Source: Zonotrichia leucophrys gambelii
Lineage: Eukaryota; Chordata; Aves; Passeriformes; Passerellidae
Reading direction: 5' to 3'
Assembly: GCF_028769735.1 (NCBI RefSeq)
Contig: NC_088171.1
Location: forward strand, 66,357,216 to 66,421,215
DNA: 64,000 bases
Below, one piece after another: positions 23,701 to 36,033 of this stretch; the stretch's first letter is position 1; every line of letters starts with the position of its first letter. A model generated the notes under the pieces. It was not told where the DNA came from. It worked only from the letters and a program-made list of their open reading frames with translations, and made no database searches. A program made the position numbers and the translations under genes.

Positions 23701-26700
23701 ATTGGATTTCTCATGTGTAACCAGACTTTTTAAGGGCTTTGGAGTTCACATCAGTCTGCAAGTGGGAAATATAACCAGTAGTCTGTAAGCTGAGAGATGT
23801 TAAAAGACCATGAAGCAGAGTCCAGTTGCATTACATGCCTGCTTATGTATTTAGTACAAAGCTGAAAAATCACCACTGTTGTTCAGCCTGCTGGCAACCT
23901 GTTAGCACAATTGGTTTCTCTCATTACTGGGCAGACCCTTAGACGAGATGCAGTTTTCAGAACTAGGTGGTTATGATGAGAATATATAATAACGTCAACA
24001 TGTTCACTCAAAGATACATCAGCAGAATATGATGTTATTATACAATTGTTCATATCAGCATTCAAATCAGAGAAAGATCCCAGCTGAATATGTGAAACAA
24101 TTTCCTTTCAGCTGAGACTTGGAGCAGGATGTGGGCCAGCAGGAGGAGGTCTGTTCTTTACAGAGAAAAATCATTAGGCATGGCAACTCATCATAGATAC
24201 TGTTGTATTTAAGACAATCATACAGTAAACCGTACTTAGGGTTTTTTCCATTTCTGTAATTTTCATACACTAATTGTAAGCGAACATCTCTCTTAAAGTA
24301 TTCAAATATGTCTGCACACTAGAAACAGAAGATGATGTGAAAGGGAGTACAAATGGGAATTGTTGGATAAAGTTAAAGTCTGTACTTTTTGATTACAATT
24401 ATAATGGAGGCAGGTTTGTGAGGCAATGCTTTTCTGACAGTCAGAAAAAAGAACAGGGACTCAGAAAGATGAAATAGATTGTAACCTCTGGCCTGAACAT
24501 GATTTTTTTGGGCAGCTGTAACAAGCAAATTTGTTGCCATGACTCAAGTTTTCCCTATCTGCAAAACAGACCTAAAATTAGACACCTGCGTTGTGGAAGA
24601 ATAAGAGGATTAAAGGAGTAAAGTTTCATGAGAGACTTTGAAAAGGCTTTACAAATAATAAAAACATTCTGTGCTGAAATTGACAAACATTTTTAAATTG
24701 AAGAAGAATGGGGGAAAACCACAATAAAAATGTCAGTGTTTCCGATTGGTATTTCCTTTCCTTTTCCCTTCAGTTGTGTCCTGATTTGCTGTCAGTACCC
24801 AAAAAGTAGAAGAAGGTTGCAAAATGCTGAAGTTCATTACGTAGCTTATGAACATTTTCCCATTGTTAATGTAAACTATTCATTTTAGATTTATAGATTG
24901 GCATAGTTCACTTTGGTTTTCAGTGGCATCTCTCATGCTGAATGGCTTTATAGTGGAGGGAATGTATTCCCTAATAAAATGTGATTACTTTCTTCCATCA
25001 TCTCTTGGTAGCATATTCTGTTATATCTTACTGTTTAAAAGTTGCTGAATCTTAGTAACTGGTGACTTCTAGGCTAATCTGGAAGCACCTGAACTTGTGG
25101 AACTTTGACAGGCTAAGATGTTTCTGCCTAAACTCTCTTAATCAGCGGCAAAAGACATTTCAGCATTACATGTTTTCAGTGCTTGGCTATGGTAGTCAGA
25201 TGTTCTCCTGAATGTCCTTGCATTCTCTTACAACACTCTCTAGATTTTGATGAGGGTACTAAAGGTTTATGACCTTGAAGCTACATCTTCTCAGCTGTGA
25301 AGTAGGAAGCATCTGAAGGAGCACCTGGTGGTTCTGAAGAAACTGCAGGTGGTCTCTCTCTCAACAGCAAGACAGAAATGAGAAGAATGAATTCTCTTTT
25401 TTGAGACTGGAGAGGCAAAATCTTTGTTTTGCAGAAGTTCAGTAGCCCTGCAGCAGTCAGAGCTACTCAATGGAGTTTTCTCAATGCCTCTTAAGCAAAG
25501 TGATTCAAGTTCTTTTAATTTGTTAGTCCAGTCCCATCACCTTGGACCAAAAACCTGAATGAAAACACCTCTGAGTTTTGAGAAAATTCACACCTTGTTT
25601 ACAGCTTGTTTATCACACCTACTTTACAGCTGGATCTAGTTTTCATATCTGTACAAAATTAGTGTCTTTGATGTATATTCTTATAAAAGCACTTACCTTG
25701 ATAGCAGAATACTACTTTCCTCTTTTGTGACTGGTAGCTCAGTTTTTGCTACATTGTTAGAAATAATGCAGTGCTTTACAGATTTATCAAAATGATCAGC
25801 CTATAATGTTGTCACTAAATGTATCTGTATCACTCAGTGTAATAAGGCTGTAGAACAACTGAAGTAAATCTCACTTGCGTTCTGCAGTATCAGTTTTAAA
25901 AGAGAGTTTGAGTTCTGTTACAAACACTCAATTGTCTAAGTTTTTAATTTGATTCTCATGAACAGTAAATTAATTTTCCATTTGAAAGGAAAGTCAGGGA
26001 GGATTTGCTTTGTTGCCTTTTCTCTTTCTCTTTGAAAAAACATCTAAGAGTTTGTGGTGGATTTTTTAGCAGAGTTCACCATCAATAATACTACCATGTG
26101 TCCACGGTTTGGCGCAACTTTCCTTTCTGGTTTGTGGCCATCTCCTTAACAAGGTCAAACAAATTTCATCAGGTAATGAGTAGTGCAATTTTCAGAGCAA
26201 ATCTTATCCAGCTCCTTTAGTCTTTGCTTCCAATGAAGGGCACTCCATTTAACTGACCTCTCCATGCCTCCCTTCCCTGTGATCTCTCTCTACAGTTACC
26301 ATGGAGCAGATAAGCCTCTCAGAACTTCAGTTTGCCTGAAAAGAATGTTAACTTTTCTTGCAAGTTTTTTTTTGTTGCTCATCTCAAATGTTTCTTCATT
26401 TTTAAACTCGTTTTGTGGTGTACAGTGCATTAGATATTGAAGTCACTGGGAAAGAATCTCCAGACAGCAGCCAGACTGTGAAGGAGAAGAATTAGGTGGC
26501 ACCAGTGGGACTTGAGATCTGGGCTTTTTTTTTCTAGTCTTGCTGATATTTTGCTCAGTGAGCTCTCCCTTCTCCCATCCGTAAAAAAAGAGTGGGCAGG
26601 ATTTCCATCACTGAAAAACATTTTAGGATGCAGAGATGGAAATTCTAAGTAAAAGATTTTAATTGGATGTCTGTTTAAACCCAAAAGAAGTCAGTACTAC

Positions 26701-27802
26701 CTGCACTGTGATGTACCAACATGGTATTTCAAGGAGTGGGACAAAGGGGAAGCACCAGCTCTGTGTGTGGGATTGCTGTGGGCAGCGGGAGGCTGCTGGA
26801 GACCCCACAGGTTGTGTCTCTGTGCTGCCTCTCCTGCACCCTGACCTGGTGAGGAAGACATGCAGGAAGGTGATCCCCTACAGCACTCCTTGCTTGGAGT
26901 AAGATTTTTACCAAGGCCAGTGCTCCACTGGCTGTTTTAAATTGCCATGGGGAGAGCTCCTCAGCAGGAGGCTGTGATAGACTAGGACTGACCAAAAAGG
27001 TGTGTGTGCATGTAAATGTTTTCCCTAAATGCTCCATTTTTGCTGAACAATAAAAGCCAAATTGATTTTGCTTCAAAGCTTTGCTGAATTTTGTGGGCTT
27101 GCTTTCAAAAAGAAAGGATGTGTTTGGGCGGGGTTTTGTTTAATTTTTCTAATTTTTTGAAAAGTGCTATACAACCAGATCCTGCCATTTGTGAAGTAGT
27201 TTCACGCTGAAAATATCCAGTCAGCATTGATTAGTAGTGTTGAGTCAGGTTCTTGTCTTTGCAGAAACAAAGTGCACCATTGTGTGTGTCTAGGCTGAGC
27301 CCAGATTGAAAGACCTTTTCAAGCCCTGCTCTTGACAACATGCTCTGAAATCAGTAGATAGGCCATTTCTGTAATTAGACCTCAAGGTAGCTGATGAAGA
27401 AGAAACCAGGAGAGATGTGTGAAGGAGCTGGCTCACAGCTACAGCAGAGCCTGGTATCACGATATGGAGTAGGACAAATTGCTGCTGTGATTGAGCCCTT
27501 CTGCCTTCAAACAGCTCCACTTTTCCCAGTACCTCCCGGAACAGCAGCTCGCAGATTGTAGCCACTTATTTTCCGAAGGGGCCCTCGATGTCTATAGGGA
27601 GTTGAAGCTAAACCACATTTCATGCCTTCTCGTTGGGAACGCCCGTTGTCAACAATGGGTCGTTGTCACAGTCTAGACAATGCTGGTGTCGTGATGAGAA
27701 ACAAGTGCCTTGCTATGTGTGCCATGGTACATGCCATTGAGAAAAGCACTTGGTTTATTCCAGTAAAGCTCTGATTCAAGGGACATTGTAGAAATGTCTA
27801 TT

Positions 27803-27832
27803 CCACATTAAAAAAAAAAAAAAAGAATGTGG
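27803..27832. repeat. A14 tract enclosed by a 7-bp inverted repeat
   Basis: CCACATT (27803-27809) and AATGTGG (27826-27832) flank a long A run interrupted only by a G before the right arm. A T-rich run follows at about 27,905-27,920. This is probably simple-sequence expansion; no element was identified. Confidence 0.6.
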
Positions 27833-28300
27833 GCTGCTCTGTTTTTGAAAACTTACACATTTTTTCCTCTATTAAATTGCTTCCTGGTGATGGAAATGTC
27901 TGGGTTTTTTTTTTTTTTTTCTACTGCATCTACTTTCCTTTAGCTTGCACACCCCTGAGGTAATTAGTGTAGGTTAAAATTTACATAACTGACTTAGGGG
28001 TTTTGCAAATAGGAAAGATGGAAATTTATTCAAGGTGGTGAATAATTCATTTTAAAGCAAGTTTCCTGTTTTTTTAATCATGTAGAAGATGTATTACAGA
28101 CTCATAGAGGTTTTCTGAATAGGACCTTGAGCACTGAATTTTTGATATATTTTTTTCTTAGTATAGGTAAAGAAATATTAACCATGACTCATTGCACTTT
28201 TCCTGTTCAATAAGATTTGAATAAACTTAACAAATTTATTAGGTAGATGATAGAGCTTTTTAAAAATTATCATGACACACTGTGACAAATATTTTACTAG

Positions 28301-28469
28301 GATCCAGAAGAAATAGTTTTAAATCATATTCCCATTGCTACTTCAGAGGCAGAGATGGAAAACAGTGCAGTTCATACAGAGAAGCCTGATTCATATTTTC
28401 TTTTGAATATTCATAATTTAATTAAGATTAGGAAGATAAACAAGGGGATTGGACAGCTGTGGGAGTCTG
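28301..28469 (+). CDS. OFCC1: Weak candidate OFCC1 exon (DPEEIVLNHIPIATSEAEME)
   Basis: After AAATATTTTACTAG the frame entered in phase 0, which is what the exon ending at 16553 leaves, stays open for 73 codons to TAA at 28520. It begins DPEEIVLNHIPIATSEAEME and is acidic at first, like the preceding exon. A donor at TCTG/GTGATA would end it at 28469 in phase 1. That does not reach the phase-0 exon at 30478 directly. A further fragment after AAAACAG at 28639 fits phase 1 (FTDIPKSYVQEKKCEPTTIP) but has no clear donor before a stop. Both may be chance. Confidence 0.3.
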
Positions 28470-28638
28470 GTGATAAAATAAATTTTTTTAAAGAAAACTT
28501 CTTTACTACTGGCTCAGTGTAAACCTGGAGTGGTAATGTCTGAATGTTGTTACAATGTTATGGTTACTTGATATTTTACATGAAGTGGGTTTGCTATTTC
28601 ATCTTATTTTTTAATCTAAGTACTCACCTCAAAAACAG

Positions 28639-28710
28639 CTTTCACAGACATCCCCAAGAGCTACGTCCAGGAGAAAAAATGTGAACCAACCACTATTCCA
28701 ACTTTCTGAA
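28639..28710 (+). CDS. Weak candidate exon or alternative terminus
   Basis: Following ACTCACCTCAAAAACAG, a phase-1 entry reads FTDIPKSYVQEKKCEPTTIP, TF, then TGA at 28708-28710. It would follow the 28301-28469 candidate in frame and could end the protein early, as an alternative last exon. The acceptor has a poor pyrimidine tract and there is no donor before the stop. There is no polyadenylation signal immediately downstream that I could assign. Confidence 0.2.
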
Positions 28711-30477
28711 CTTCGTCTTTAACTGCCTCTGCCCAAAACTGGAAACCTCTTGCCATATTCCCAGGTGACTGCAGCCTGTTGGGCTGTGGGGAGTGTCACA
28801 GGGTGGCTCTGACAGCCCTAAGCAGTGACCAGCTCTGCTGGAGCGGAACCCGGAGCAGAGCCAGCTCCCAGCCCTTCCTGGCGATGTGGTGTGGGTGGTG
28901 ATTTACCAGCCTGGCAAAGAAAATCAGTGCCAGTAGGGATGGGAGAGAAACGGGTCCTGCCCTAGAGAGTCCTAGTAAATTTTAACCAAAAGGTGTCCAG
29001 GAGCGGGAGGGCTTGGTTCTCACCAGTGGAGGGGCAGTGGTGAAGGAAGAATTGCCCATGACACAATTGCAATATGGAAAACTGGAAGGTCCCATTTTGA
29101 GCTAGTTCAGTAATGCCACCTTTGTAATTCTATGTGATGCTTGACCTGGAGGATTTATTGCATCTGTCTGAGGATAGCTGTTGGGACTGCCAACAAACAC
29201 CACTGTTCTTTAAGGCAACCATGTTGTTGCTGCTTTAATTTTACAGTGTTAAAAAAGTTACATTAAAAGCTACATGCACAGGCTTTTGTTGGTTTTGTCT
29301 GTTTTTACACTCTGACAATTTTAATTTTGGAAATAAGTAGGATGTTTTGCCTTAGTCTTCAACAGACATTTCCAAGCTTCCTTGAAAACAGCAAGAAATT
29401 TATCAAAAAATTTAAGAGATTTGGAAGAAACGAGAGACTTTAACAGCCAGATATGGAGATCCGATGGGGAGTTTTTAGTAGGGAGACTCTTGCATTGTCT
29501 CCCTACTAAAATGACTTTTTGCCCTTGAGGCTTGATGAGAGTAGAAGTGGAGCATAGTTTCACACTGTTTAGATGACAGTCTAGGGTACACAGTGGGATG
29601 TCTTCTTCTGTATTGGTAGTGTATTCACATTTTATGTTGGTCTCAGGAACACCCAGGAAAAGATCAGACCTGAGAAATGCCCTTGAATGTTCAGCAAGAT
29701 CTCTGAACAGTGCAGGTCATGGGGAAGAATTTTGTTTTCATGAGTGCACAGCCCTCAGCAGTTATTGTTATGAATTTTTGCACAGAGAGCACAGCCTAAT
29801 ACATGCTGATGCTAGCTTCTAGATGGAAAGACTTTTTTCAGCTTGCTGTGCAGGGGAAAAATAACTTCAAGCCCTCCAGCTTCATGCTCGAGAGCTGCAG
29901 AACTGTTGGGGGAGAGGACTGCTCATGTGAATTGGCCTCCCACGTGCTGTAACCTCCAAAAAAATGCCAGTCCTTCTCACCAAACATTTAAAAACTTTTG
30001 TGGTAAGACAAGAAAGGCATCACGATTTGGAGCAGATTTAAAGCAAGGCTTTAAGATGTGAGTTCTGTGGTCTATGCCTAACTGCTGTGTGTGTGTATGT
30101 AAACACACTTGAATGTATGTATGCTTGCACGTGACTGTCTGATCAGCTCTTGCAATAATAAGGACTGTAGGACACTACCGTGTACAAATATACTTTGTAC
30201 CAAAAAACTTTTAAAACAAGATGAGAGCTCAGTTTCTCTTGGAAATAATGCAGTAAATATGGGAAAACACACAGGGGCGAAAAAAAGTTACGGAAAAAAA
30301 AAGTAATAAAGTAATGGTGGCTTAAGTTCCTCATTGCTTCTGAAAAGCTTCAACCAGAAGACCTAAGGCAATCCTTTGGAAAATTGCACATTTACAGCTT
30401 TTATTTCCGCGCTATTTCTGTACACTTGGAAATAAATTCTGATTTCTCTTTTTCTTCTTGGCATGTGGGACTCGAAG
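28711..30477. other. Intronic interval with a G+C-richer patch and a strong hairpin
   Basis: Sequence at about 28,760-29,080 is less A+T-rich than its surroundings and includes an imperfect CTCTGCT/AGCAGAG inverted repeat, but no known repeat family was recognised. A perfect 15-bp hairpin lies at 29473-29511 (separate entry). No exon is supported before 30478. Confidence 0.5.
29473..29511. repeat. Perfect 15-bp inverted repeat with 9-nt loop
   Basis: Left arm TTTTAGTAGGGAGAC (29473-29487), loop TCTTGCATT, right arm GTCTCCCTACTAAAA (29497-29511). All fifteen positions pair on either strand. The stem is shorter than a typical microRNA precursor. It may be the remnant of a small inverted-repeat transposon or a chance fold-back. 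Confidence 0.85.
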
Positions 30478-30542
30478 CACAAGGGAGCTTCTCACCACAA
30501 GAAACAAAAGTGGAGAGCCAGGATTCATGAACTCTTTCAAAG
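30478..30542 (+). CDS. OFCC1: OFCC1 basic exon (KKQKWRARIHELFQR)
   Basis: The frame reads HKGASHHKKQKWRARIHELF then Q and the first two bases of an Arg codon, at donor CAAAG/GTATGT. The acceptor is either CGAAG at 30473-30477 or CACAAG six bases later (start 30484); both keep phase 0 and differ by His-Lys. The pyrimidine tract TTTCTCTTTTTCTTCTTGG stands just upstream. The peptide is strongly basic, with His and Lys clusters. Its phase-0 entry matches the end of the exon at 16553, though candidate exons lie between. Confidence 0.8.
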
Positions 30543-33500
30543 GTATGTCAGATAAAGGCTACTTTGTAATTCCATCTAGTATACTTTCCTTCTAAAGATC
30601 TTTCGGTTCTTTACAGATATTAGTGAAGGGAACTTCTCCCAAACAAAGGACCTCAGGACTAGAAATATTAAGCCTGTACATTTGAAAGAAGTCTCTGTTT
30701 CGGATTACCTCTGTTTTCAGATACCCAGCTTGGACTGTAGCTTTTAAGTGCTACACACAGTGCACTTCAAAAGGTGACCAAATGGCTTGTCCCAGCATCC
30801 TTCATCCTCACCTCTGAATTAGTCTTAGAGAGTGAAGGAAATAGGAATTGGAGCAAAGTTTTTGCAATCAATGACCTTCAAATAAATACATGCATCTAAT
30901 TATCTGTAAAGAAATGAGCAGACAAAATAAAAACCCTCATGAATAGAGCAAAGAAAGCCACGTTCTGCTGTGACAGCTGATGAGCATGCTGCTGAGCACA
31001 AAAGAGGCCAAACTTCAGGGAATAAATTATTGTCTTCAATCTCATACTCAGAGAAAGGAGAAAAATGGTGCAACTAGGAGAGATCAAATGTGGTTATTTA
31101 AATGTTTGATGTTCAGTAATGAAAACTGTTTACCTTCATAATTGTGTATTAGCAGCTAATAAAGGCAATAGATACAGTAGTTTAAAAGTAATAAAATCAA
31201 CAACAAAGTGTATTTAATTTTAAATTGAATTGCAAGCAAATGGGCATCCTAATGAACCCCTGTGTCAATGCAACTCTAACCAAATTAAGTGAAATAATTT
31301 CCATCATGAGAAGTGAAGTAAGTACAAAGTTCCAAACGACTTCTCTCCTTGAGAATACTTTAACTTCTCTGATCTTTCAGATCTATGTGTTAGTTGGAGC
31401 CATTCAAGAGTCAACTTTTATTATACTTCTGTTCAGGACAACTGGACCCAAGTTGGTGTGATTAAAGCTCAGGAATAAAACTTCAGATATGGTTGACCCT
31501 GTGCTTCATGTGTTCACTTCTTAGCACTTGAATCTTGTCCTTATTTCTCGTCAGTCCTCGCTTGGGCAAAATTTCCATATACTTCATTGCCACTAGCATC
31601 CACACAGACCTTCCAACTGATTCAGTTATTGCTTGGGAATTTATGTGATACAATTCTACTGTAGAGGAATCTGGAAAACAGTTTAGCTCTGAAGCAGTGG
31701 TAATTTTGCTGGTAATATGTAAATATGTCCAAATTCAAAAGAAAAGAAATAGGCAAGGTCTGAATAGAAACTGATTTCTAGCAATGTCCTGTGATCTTGG
31801 GGGCAGGAGCATCTGTTTCAGAAGAGGGGAATTTGAAACATATGTTACCTAAGCAGTATGCATGCATGAGTTGGGGATGTTTAGTGTGACTGTAATTTTC
31901 TTAATGAAGAACCATGTTGCATGTTAATCTTTACAAATGCGGAGACATCTCATATAACCTAGCATGCACAGGAGGAAAATGGGAAGGATCGCGCTGGTAT
32001 TGAATTTTTCAAAAGCAAGTCAGAAAATACTGAAGGAATGTTTCAGAAATGCAGTCTAGAGAAATGTTGTTGATTTTGAGTCTTGATTTGATTCTTCTCT
32101 TTCTTTTTTTTTGTTTTTGACTGAACACCGAATGATAGCATTTTCTTTTGTGGCTAAAGACTTAACAGATTGCATTTGCTTGGGAACCTAAGGCTGCCTG
32201 GTCTCTGATGCCTGAGTTGTAGACATCCCAGTCAGTCCTGCATTGTGAGTGCACCTGATGCTGTGGTTTTTCCTTGGCTCCTTGCGGCTCCTCTCAAGAA
32301 GCTGCAGAGAGTTCCCTTGACTTCCAGCATGGCTCAGGGCCAGCCTGCCCAGCCTCCACCTTCTGAGACCCACCATGTCTTTGTCTGTGCCTTCCCTGGC
32401 TCCACCTGCAAGCGTGGCTGGAATATCACCAGCACTGGTGTGACTGACTGACCCTCCCTGGCCTCCTAAAGCATGTTGTGGAAGCAAGAGCTGACGTGTT
32501 TTGAAGCCAGCAGAGCATCTACAGATGTTTTTACTTAGGGTCAATAATATTTAGATGCTGATGACACTTAGGAACAGAGGAATTACTCATGGTTCTGTGT
32601 CTGTTGAAAAATGGGATGGGATTGCCAAAGCATGCAGCTTTATAGTGCTCATTGTAAATGACTTAGTTTTGCATTTGCTCCTGCTGTGTTCTAGGAATGA
32701 GGTTTTCTCCATAGAGTACTGTGTCTTTTGTGTATCCTGTGAACTAAGAAGGGCAGCATTGGGTTATCCAGTGTTGGGCTATTCTTGCACTATTTGCTGA
32801 TATTCTGTGTTGCTATAGTGACCTTTCTTCAAAAACAAAAACTCAACAACTTTGAGTTTATATATTAACCCCCCGCCCCCAATCTTTAAATACAAAAGAA
32901 GTTAACATGTGAATAACAAGGAAAGTTCTGTGGTTCACATTCACCTGAATTTTTGTGTATGGGCATGTGTATAATTTGTATATAGAGCTCTTGTCCTGTA
33001 TATATTCTGAAGATTTATAATTTATGTAAGATATACATATAAAATTACAAGACTTTTTTGAAAAAAAATAAAAACAAAAAGTAAAATTTTTAAAAACAGA
33101 ATTAATTATTTTTAGTGGTTTTTGAGCAGCCTAGGCCCCAAAGAATTCAGTGTTTCCAAAAACCTGTCCAAGTTTATTGAAGCTGTCTGTCAGTTTTCAA
33201 GGTGGTGACAGAGGCAATGGTTTCCTACTGAAACATTCTTAACCTGGATCCCAAGTCCCAAAGCCAGACAGAGTTGATTACAGACAGGCAGTGGAAGCTG
33301 GGGTTCCTTATATCGACCTGTGACACAGACTGACAAATACTGGTCTTTTTTTTATTTTTTTTATTTTTTTTCTTTTTAATACTGCTTTTTGAAGCCTAGA
33401 TATTTCTCTGCTTTAGCACGTTCTTGTTTCTCCTGGGTGCCCTGCAAGTCTTATGGTATGTTCAAGGAAAACATCACACTGTTGTATTTCCAACAGCAAG

Positions 33501-33565
33501 TGATTTCTGTGTGTGCATTGTACTTAATTTCTTTTCCATTCTTCTTCCCTTTCTAACCTCTGCAG
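30543..33565. other. Intron
   Basis: This is non-coding. A less A+T-rich segment at about 32,190-32,470 contains overlapping open frames on both strands, but no splice pattern or recognised repeat. A T-rich run lies at about 33,345-33,377 ahead of the next exon. Confidence 0.6.
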
Positions 33566-33686
33566 AGTAGGAAATCAGCTACTGAAAACAGAGCAGAGTG
33601 GAATTGAAGAAGAAATGGTAGCTAGCTTTGGTAACCTTACAGATGTGAATACTGGATTAAATGGAGCAGCAGGACCTCATGGGAAG
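33566..33686 (+). CDS. OFCC1: OFCC1 exon (VGNQLLKTEQSGIEEEMVAS)
   Basis: The acceptor is CTAACCTCTGCAG; the donor is GGGAAG/GTGAGA. One base completes the Arg codon of the previous exon, followed by 40 codons ending on a boundary. It reads VGNQLLKTEQSGIEEEMVAS, then FGNLTDVNTGLNGAAGPHGK. Phases match on both sides. The peptide is polar with a Gly/Asn-rich end, probably a linker into the domain encoded by the next exon. An NLT sequence is present, but there is no evidence that this part of the protein enters the secretory pathway. Confidence 0.88.
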
Positions 33687-35793
33687 GTGAGATTCTATAT
33701 GAGTGCTCTTTTCCCTCATATGAACTGCTAAATCACTGGATCAATTGCATTCCATTATTGCCTTTTGTTTTGTTTTTTTTTTCTCTTTTCATAGTTTAAG
33801 AGGATAGAATTTAGCAGTTTCAAAATATGCTTTCCAGCAAAAGTAACCATATGCTTAAAGAGAATGTCTAAAGCTATTAATGATGAATCATTTGGGCATG
33901 GCAAGAGTTCTTCAAACAGTTTGTCAGTGCTGGCCAAGCAAAGTCTTTCAGCAGGAGATGAGACAGCTATGCCACCATGCAAATGAGACAGGCTTGAAAT
34001 ATGATGAATCTTCTATCTCCTTTTCCTACTCGACTGACACTGGCTTTGAGGAAGGTTGTAAATGCAAGAGAGATTGTGGTATAATTCCTCAGACTGGCGT
34101 TTCTGCCCCCCAGTCACTATTCGATTATCTTCCAAATTGCTGTGTTTCAGAGAGATAAAGATTTTTTATGGCTTGCTGACTTGAAACAACCAGAAGAGCC
34201 AGAAAAGAGATGGCTAACCGGCCATGCATAGTAATTCCATTGGTAAATGACAAAATCTTTGTTTGTATGACATTTCCAAAGTTACTACAGAAGATGAATC
34301 TAAAATACAAAATGTCACATTTGGCATGCAAAACTATCACAATATATTTCAGTATAAAATTCATAGAGGCGTTTAATTTAGAATGTGTTTAATAACGAAG
34401 GCTGCCTGCATCAGTAATCCTGCCTTGAGGTTTAAAAAGATTGTCTTATTTATTCATATAATGTTAATTTTTTTATATACGATTCAGAAACCAAAAATAT
34501 TAAGGTTAAATCTTCATTGTTAATTAAGATTTTCTAATTAAGCTGAAAATAATTGTCATTCAGATTAGTTGTTAAGTATGGTTTGTGTGGAGAAACAAAA
34601 GAAGTTTAACAAATTCAACTGTTTATTTAACTGCTTAATTTAATTCCAGAAGCTTTCTATCTATATGGAAATATGCTATCTCTTCCAAAATAAATCCAAG
34701 ACAGGATTAAAGAAGAGATTATTTGCTACTGTGAGACCACTAAACCTAGTAGTCAAGGTAGCCATGTGATTCCTAAGTGTGGCATGGATTCTGATATCCA
34801 GTTGCATTAAAAGAAGACCTAGCACTAGTGTTTCCTCAAAATAATGCAAGAAATTGATTTCTTGGGGAAAAGAGAAAAAACAATTCTGATTCAAAGCACT
34901 ATATAATTAGTTATTGCAGAAAGAGTTTTATCCATTCAAATCAACATTGGAGCCTAACTGGGAGTCCCTGTTGTGTGCCAGACCCTGCAGATTGCATTTG
35001 GGCAGTGCCAAAATATCTTCTGGTACAGTGGGACAGACCCTATACCATTATTCAGGCAAAGTTTGGTAAAGGTCATGCCATTGTGCCTGTTCCCCTCCAC
35101 AAACCTCCACATTGGGAAGCTCAGCATACAAGGAAAGCACCAGAAAAGCATTTCCTTACTAAATATTCTGAAACTCAGACAACATCTTGTCAACAGCAAG
35201 TGGCAGATGTTTTCTTTTGTCTGGACTTGGAATAAAGGTGCCCGTAGGGAGTATTTATTAATCTCTACACGTGTTGCACTTTGATTACTATTTTTAAGAG
35301 AATCTGATTATGATAATCAGAAGGTGAAGGGATAGTCTGCATGCGACACAACACTAATAGCTTTGGCAAGGTTAATAATTAGTATAAAAACATGGCCTGC
35401 CATGTTCACTCTGTGCCTGCAGCCTGCTCATCACATCATGTATTGTGCCAGTCTTGAAAAACAAGCTGTGTTTTTGAAGGTATTGTTTTCCAGTTAATTC
35501 TGCCTCATTATTGTAGGGTAGTGTCTTCTGGTGTCATACTTCACCAGCTCCACCTTCCCCCCAAGGATGCTGAACATTTTATTAGTAGTATTTGTATTGT
35601 TATTTCTTTTATCTGCCATCTCTATGACTTTTGACCTCCCTAATTGCAGATCCTCCGTAAGCAGTAGGTAATTGCAGGTTGAACAAGAGTTGTCTGCTTT
35701 TCAGTAGTTATTTTCTGGAAGAAATTTGTACTTGCTAATTGTATGGTTAAAGTGAGCCCAGCCCAGATCAGTAACTCTGAGCCTTCTCTCTAG
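33687..35793. other. Intron with homeodomain-like palindrome
   Basis: This is A+T-rich. Two overlapping open frames near 34,973-35,284 have no splice support. The 17-bp palindrome at 35304-35320 is listed separately. The surrounding 35,290-35,480 looks unusually information-rich for an intron and might be a conserved non-coding element. Confidence 0.5.
35304..35320. promoter_or_regulatory. Palindromic homeodomain-like site
   Basis: CTGATTATGATAATCAG is a perfect 8-bp inverted repeat around a single G, with ATTA/TAAT cores and TGAT half-sites of the type bound by homeodomain dimers. TTAATAATTAG follows about 50 bases later. Regulatory function is inferred only from the motif. Confidence 0.35.
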
Positions 35794-36033
35794 GTTGACT
35801 GCTCCAAGATGCCACAGCCACTAGAAATTCACCTCAGATGCCTGAGGGGAGTCAAAGATAAGGTCCCTAAAGGCCTCTACAGTCTCAAAGTTTCTGTCCT
35901 CAGCCGCTTAGGTGGTGCCTTGGTGGAGTGGCCTGAACTGGAGGAGCAGCCTCAGGCCAGGACAACACGGCCTGTTAGTCATGGTGGAAACTTCTACAAC
36001 ACTGAAATCTACTTTGGACAAAGTATCCAGACA
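35794..36033 (+). CDS. OFCC1: OFCC1 exon, first half of a C2-like domain
   Basis: The acceptor is GCCTTCTCTCTAG and the donor CAGACA/GTAAGC; 240 nt give exactly 80 codons with phase 0 at both ends. It reads LEIHLRCLRGVKDKVPKGLY then SLKVSVLSRLGG, an alternation of hydrophobic and polar residues typical of beta strands at the start of a C2 domain. A Pro/Glu/Arg-rich loop and NFYNTEIYFGQSIQT follow. The next exon continues directly with a second set of strands, so the domain is split by the 11.7-kb intron. A C2-like fold is an inference from residue pattern, not from a profile search. Calcium-binding aspartates of classical C2 domains are not obvious. Confidence 0.92.

Larger units (their letters stand above)
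16554..28300. other. Long intronic interval with solo LTR and two CR1 tails
   Basis: Most of this stretch is A+T-rich intron without supported genes. It holds a complete solo LTR (18304-19407) and antisense CR1 tails at 21694 and 23622. A coding-looking run near 26,400-26,487 was judged too weak because it ends in TAG and its phase does not fit. The rest shows nothing recognisable. Confidence 0.6.

Noticed and set aside
26391..26490. Coding-looking run ALDIEVTGKESPDSSQTVKE
   Set aside because: The frame ends in TAG exactly at the only decent donor, and its entry phase does not match the exon at 16553.
32188..32544. Open frames on both strands in a G+C-richer patch, 118 codons on the complementary strand
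   Set aside because: Simultaneous openness on opposite strands follows from composition; no splice signals or motif support either.
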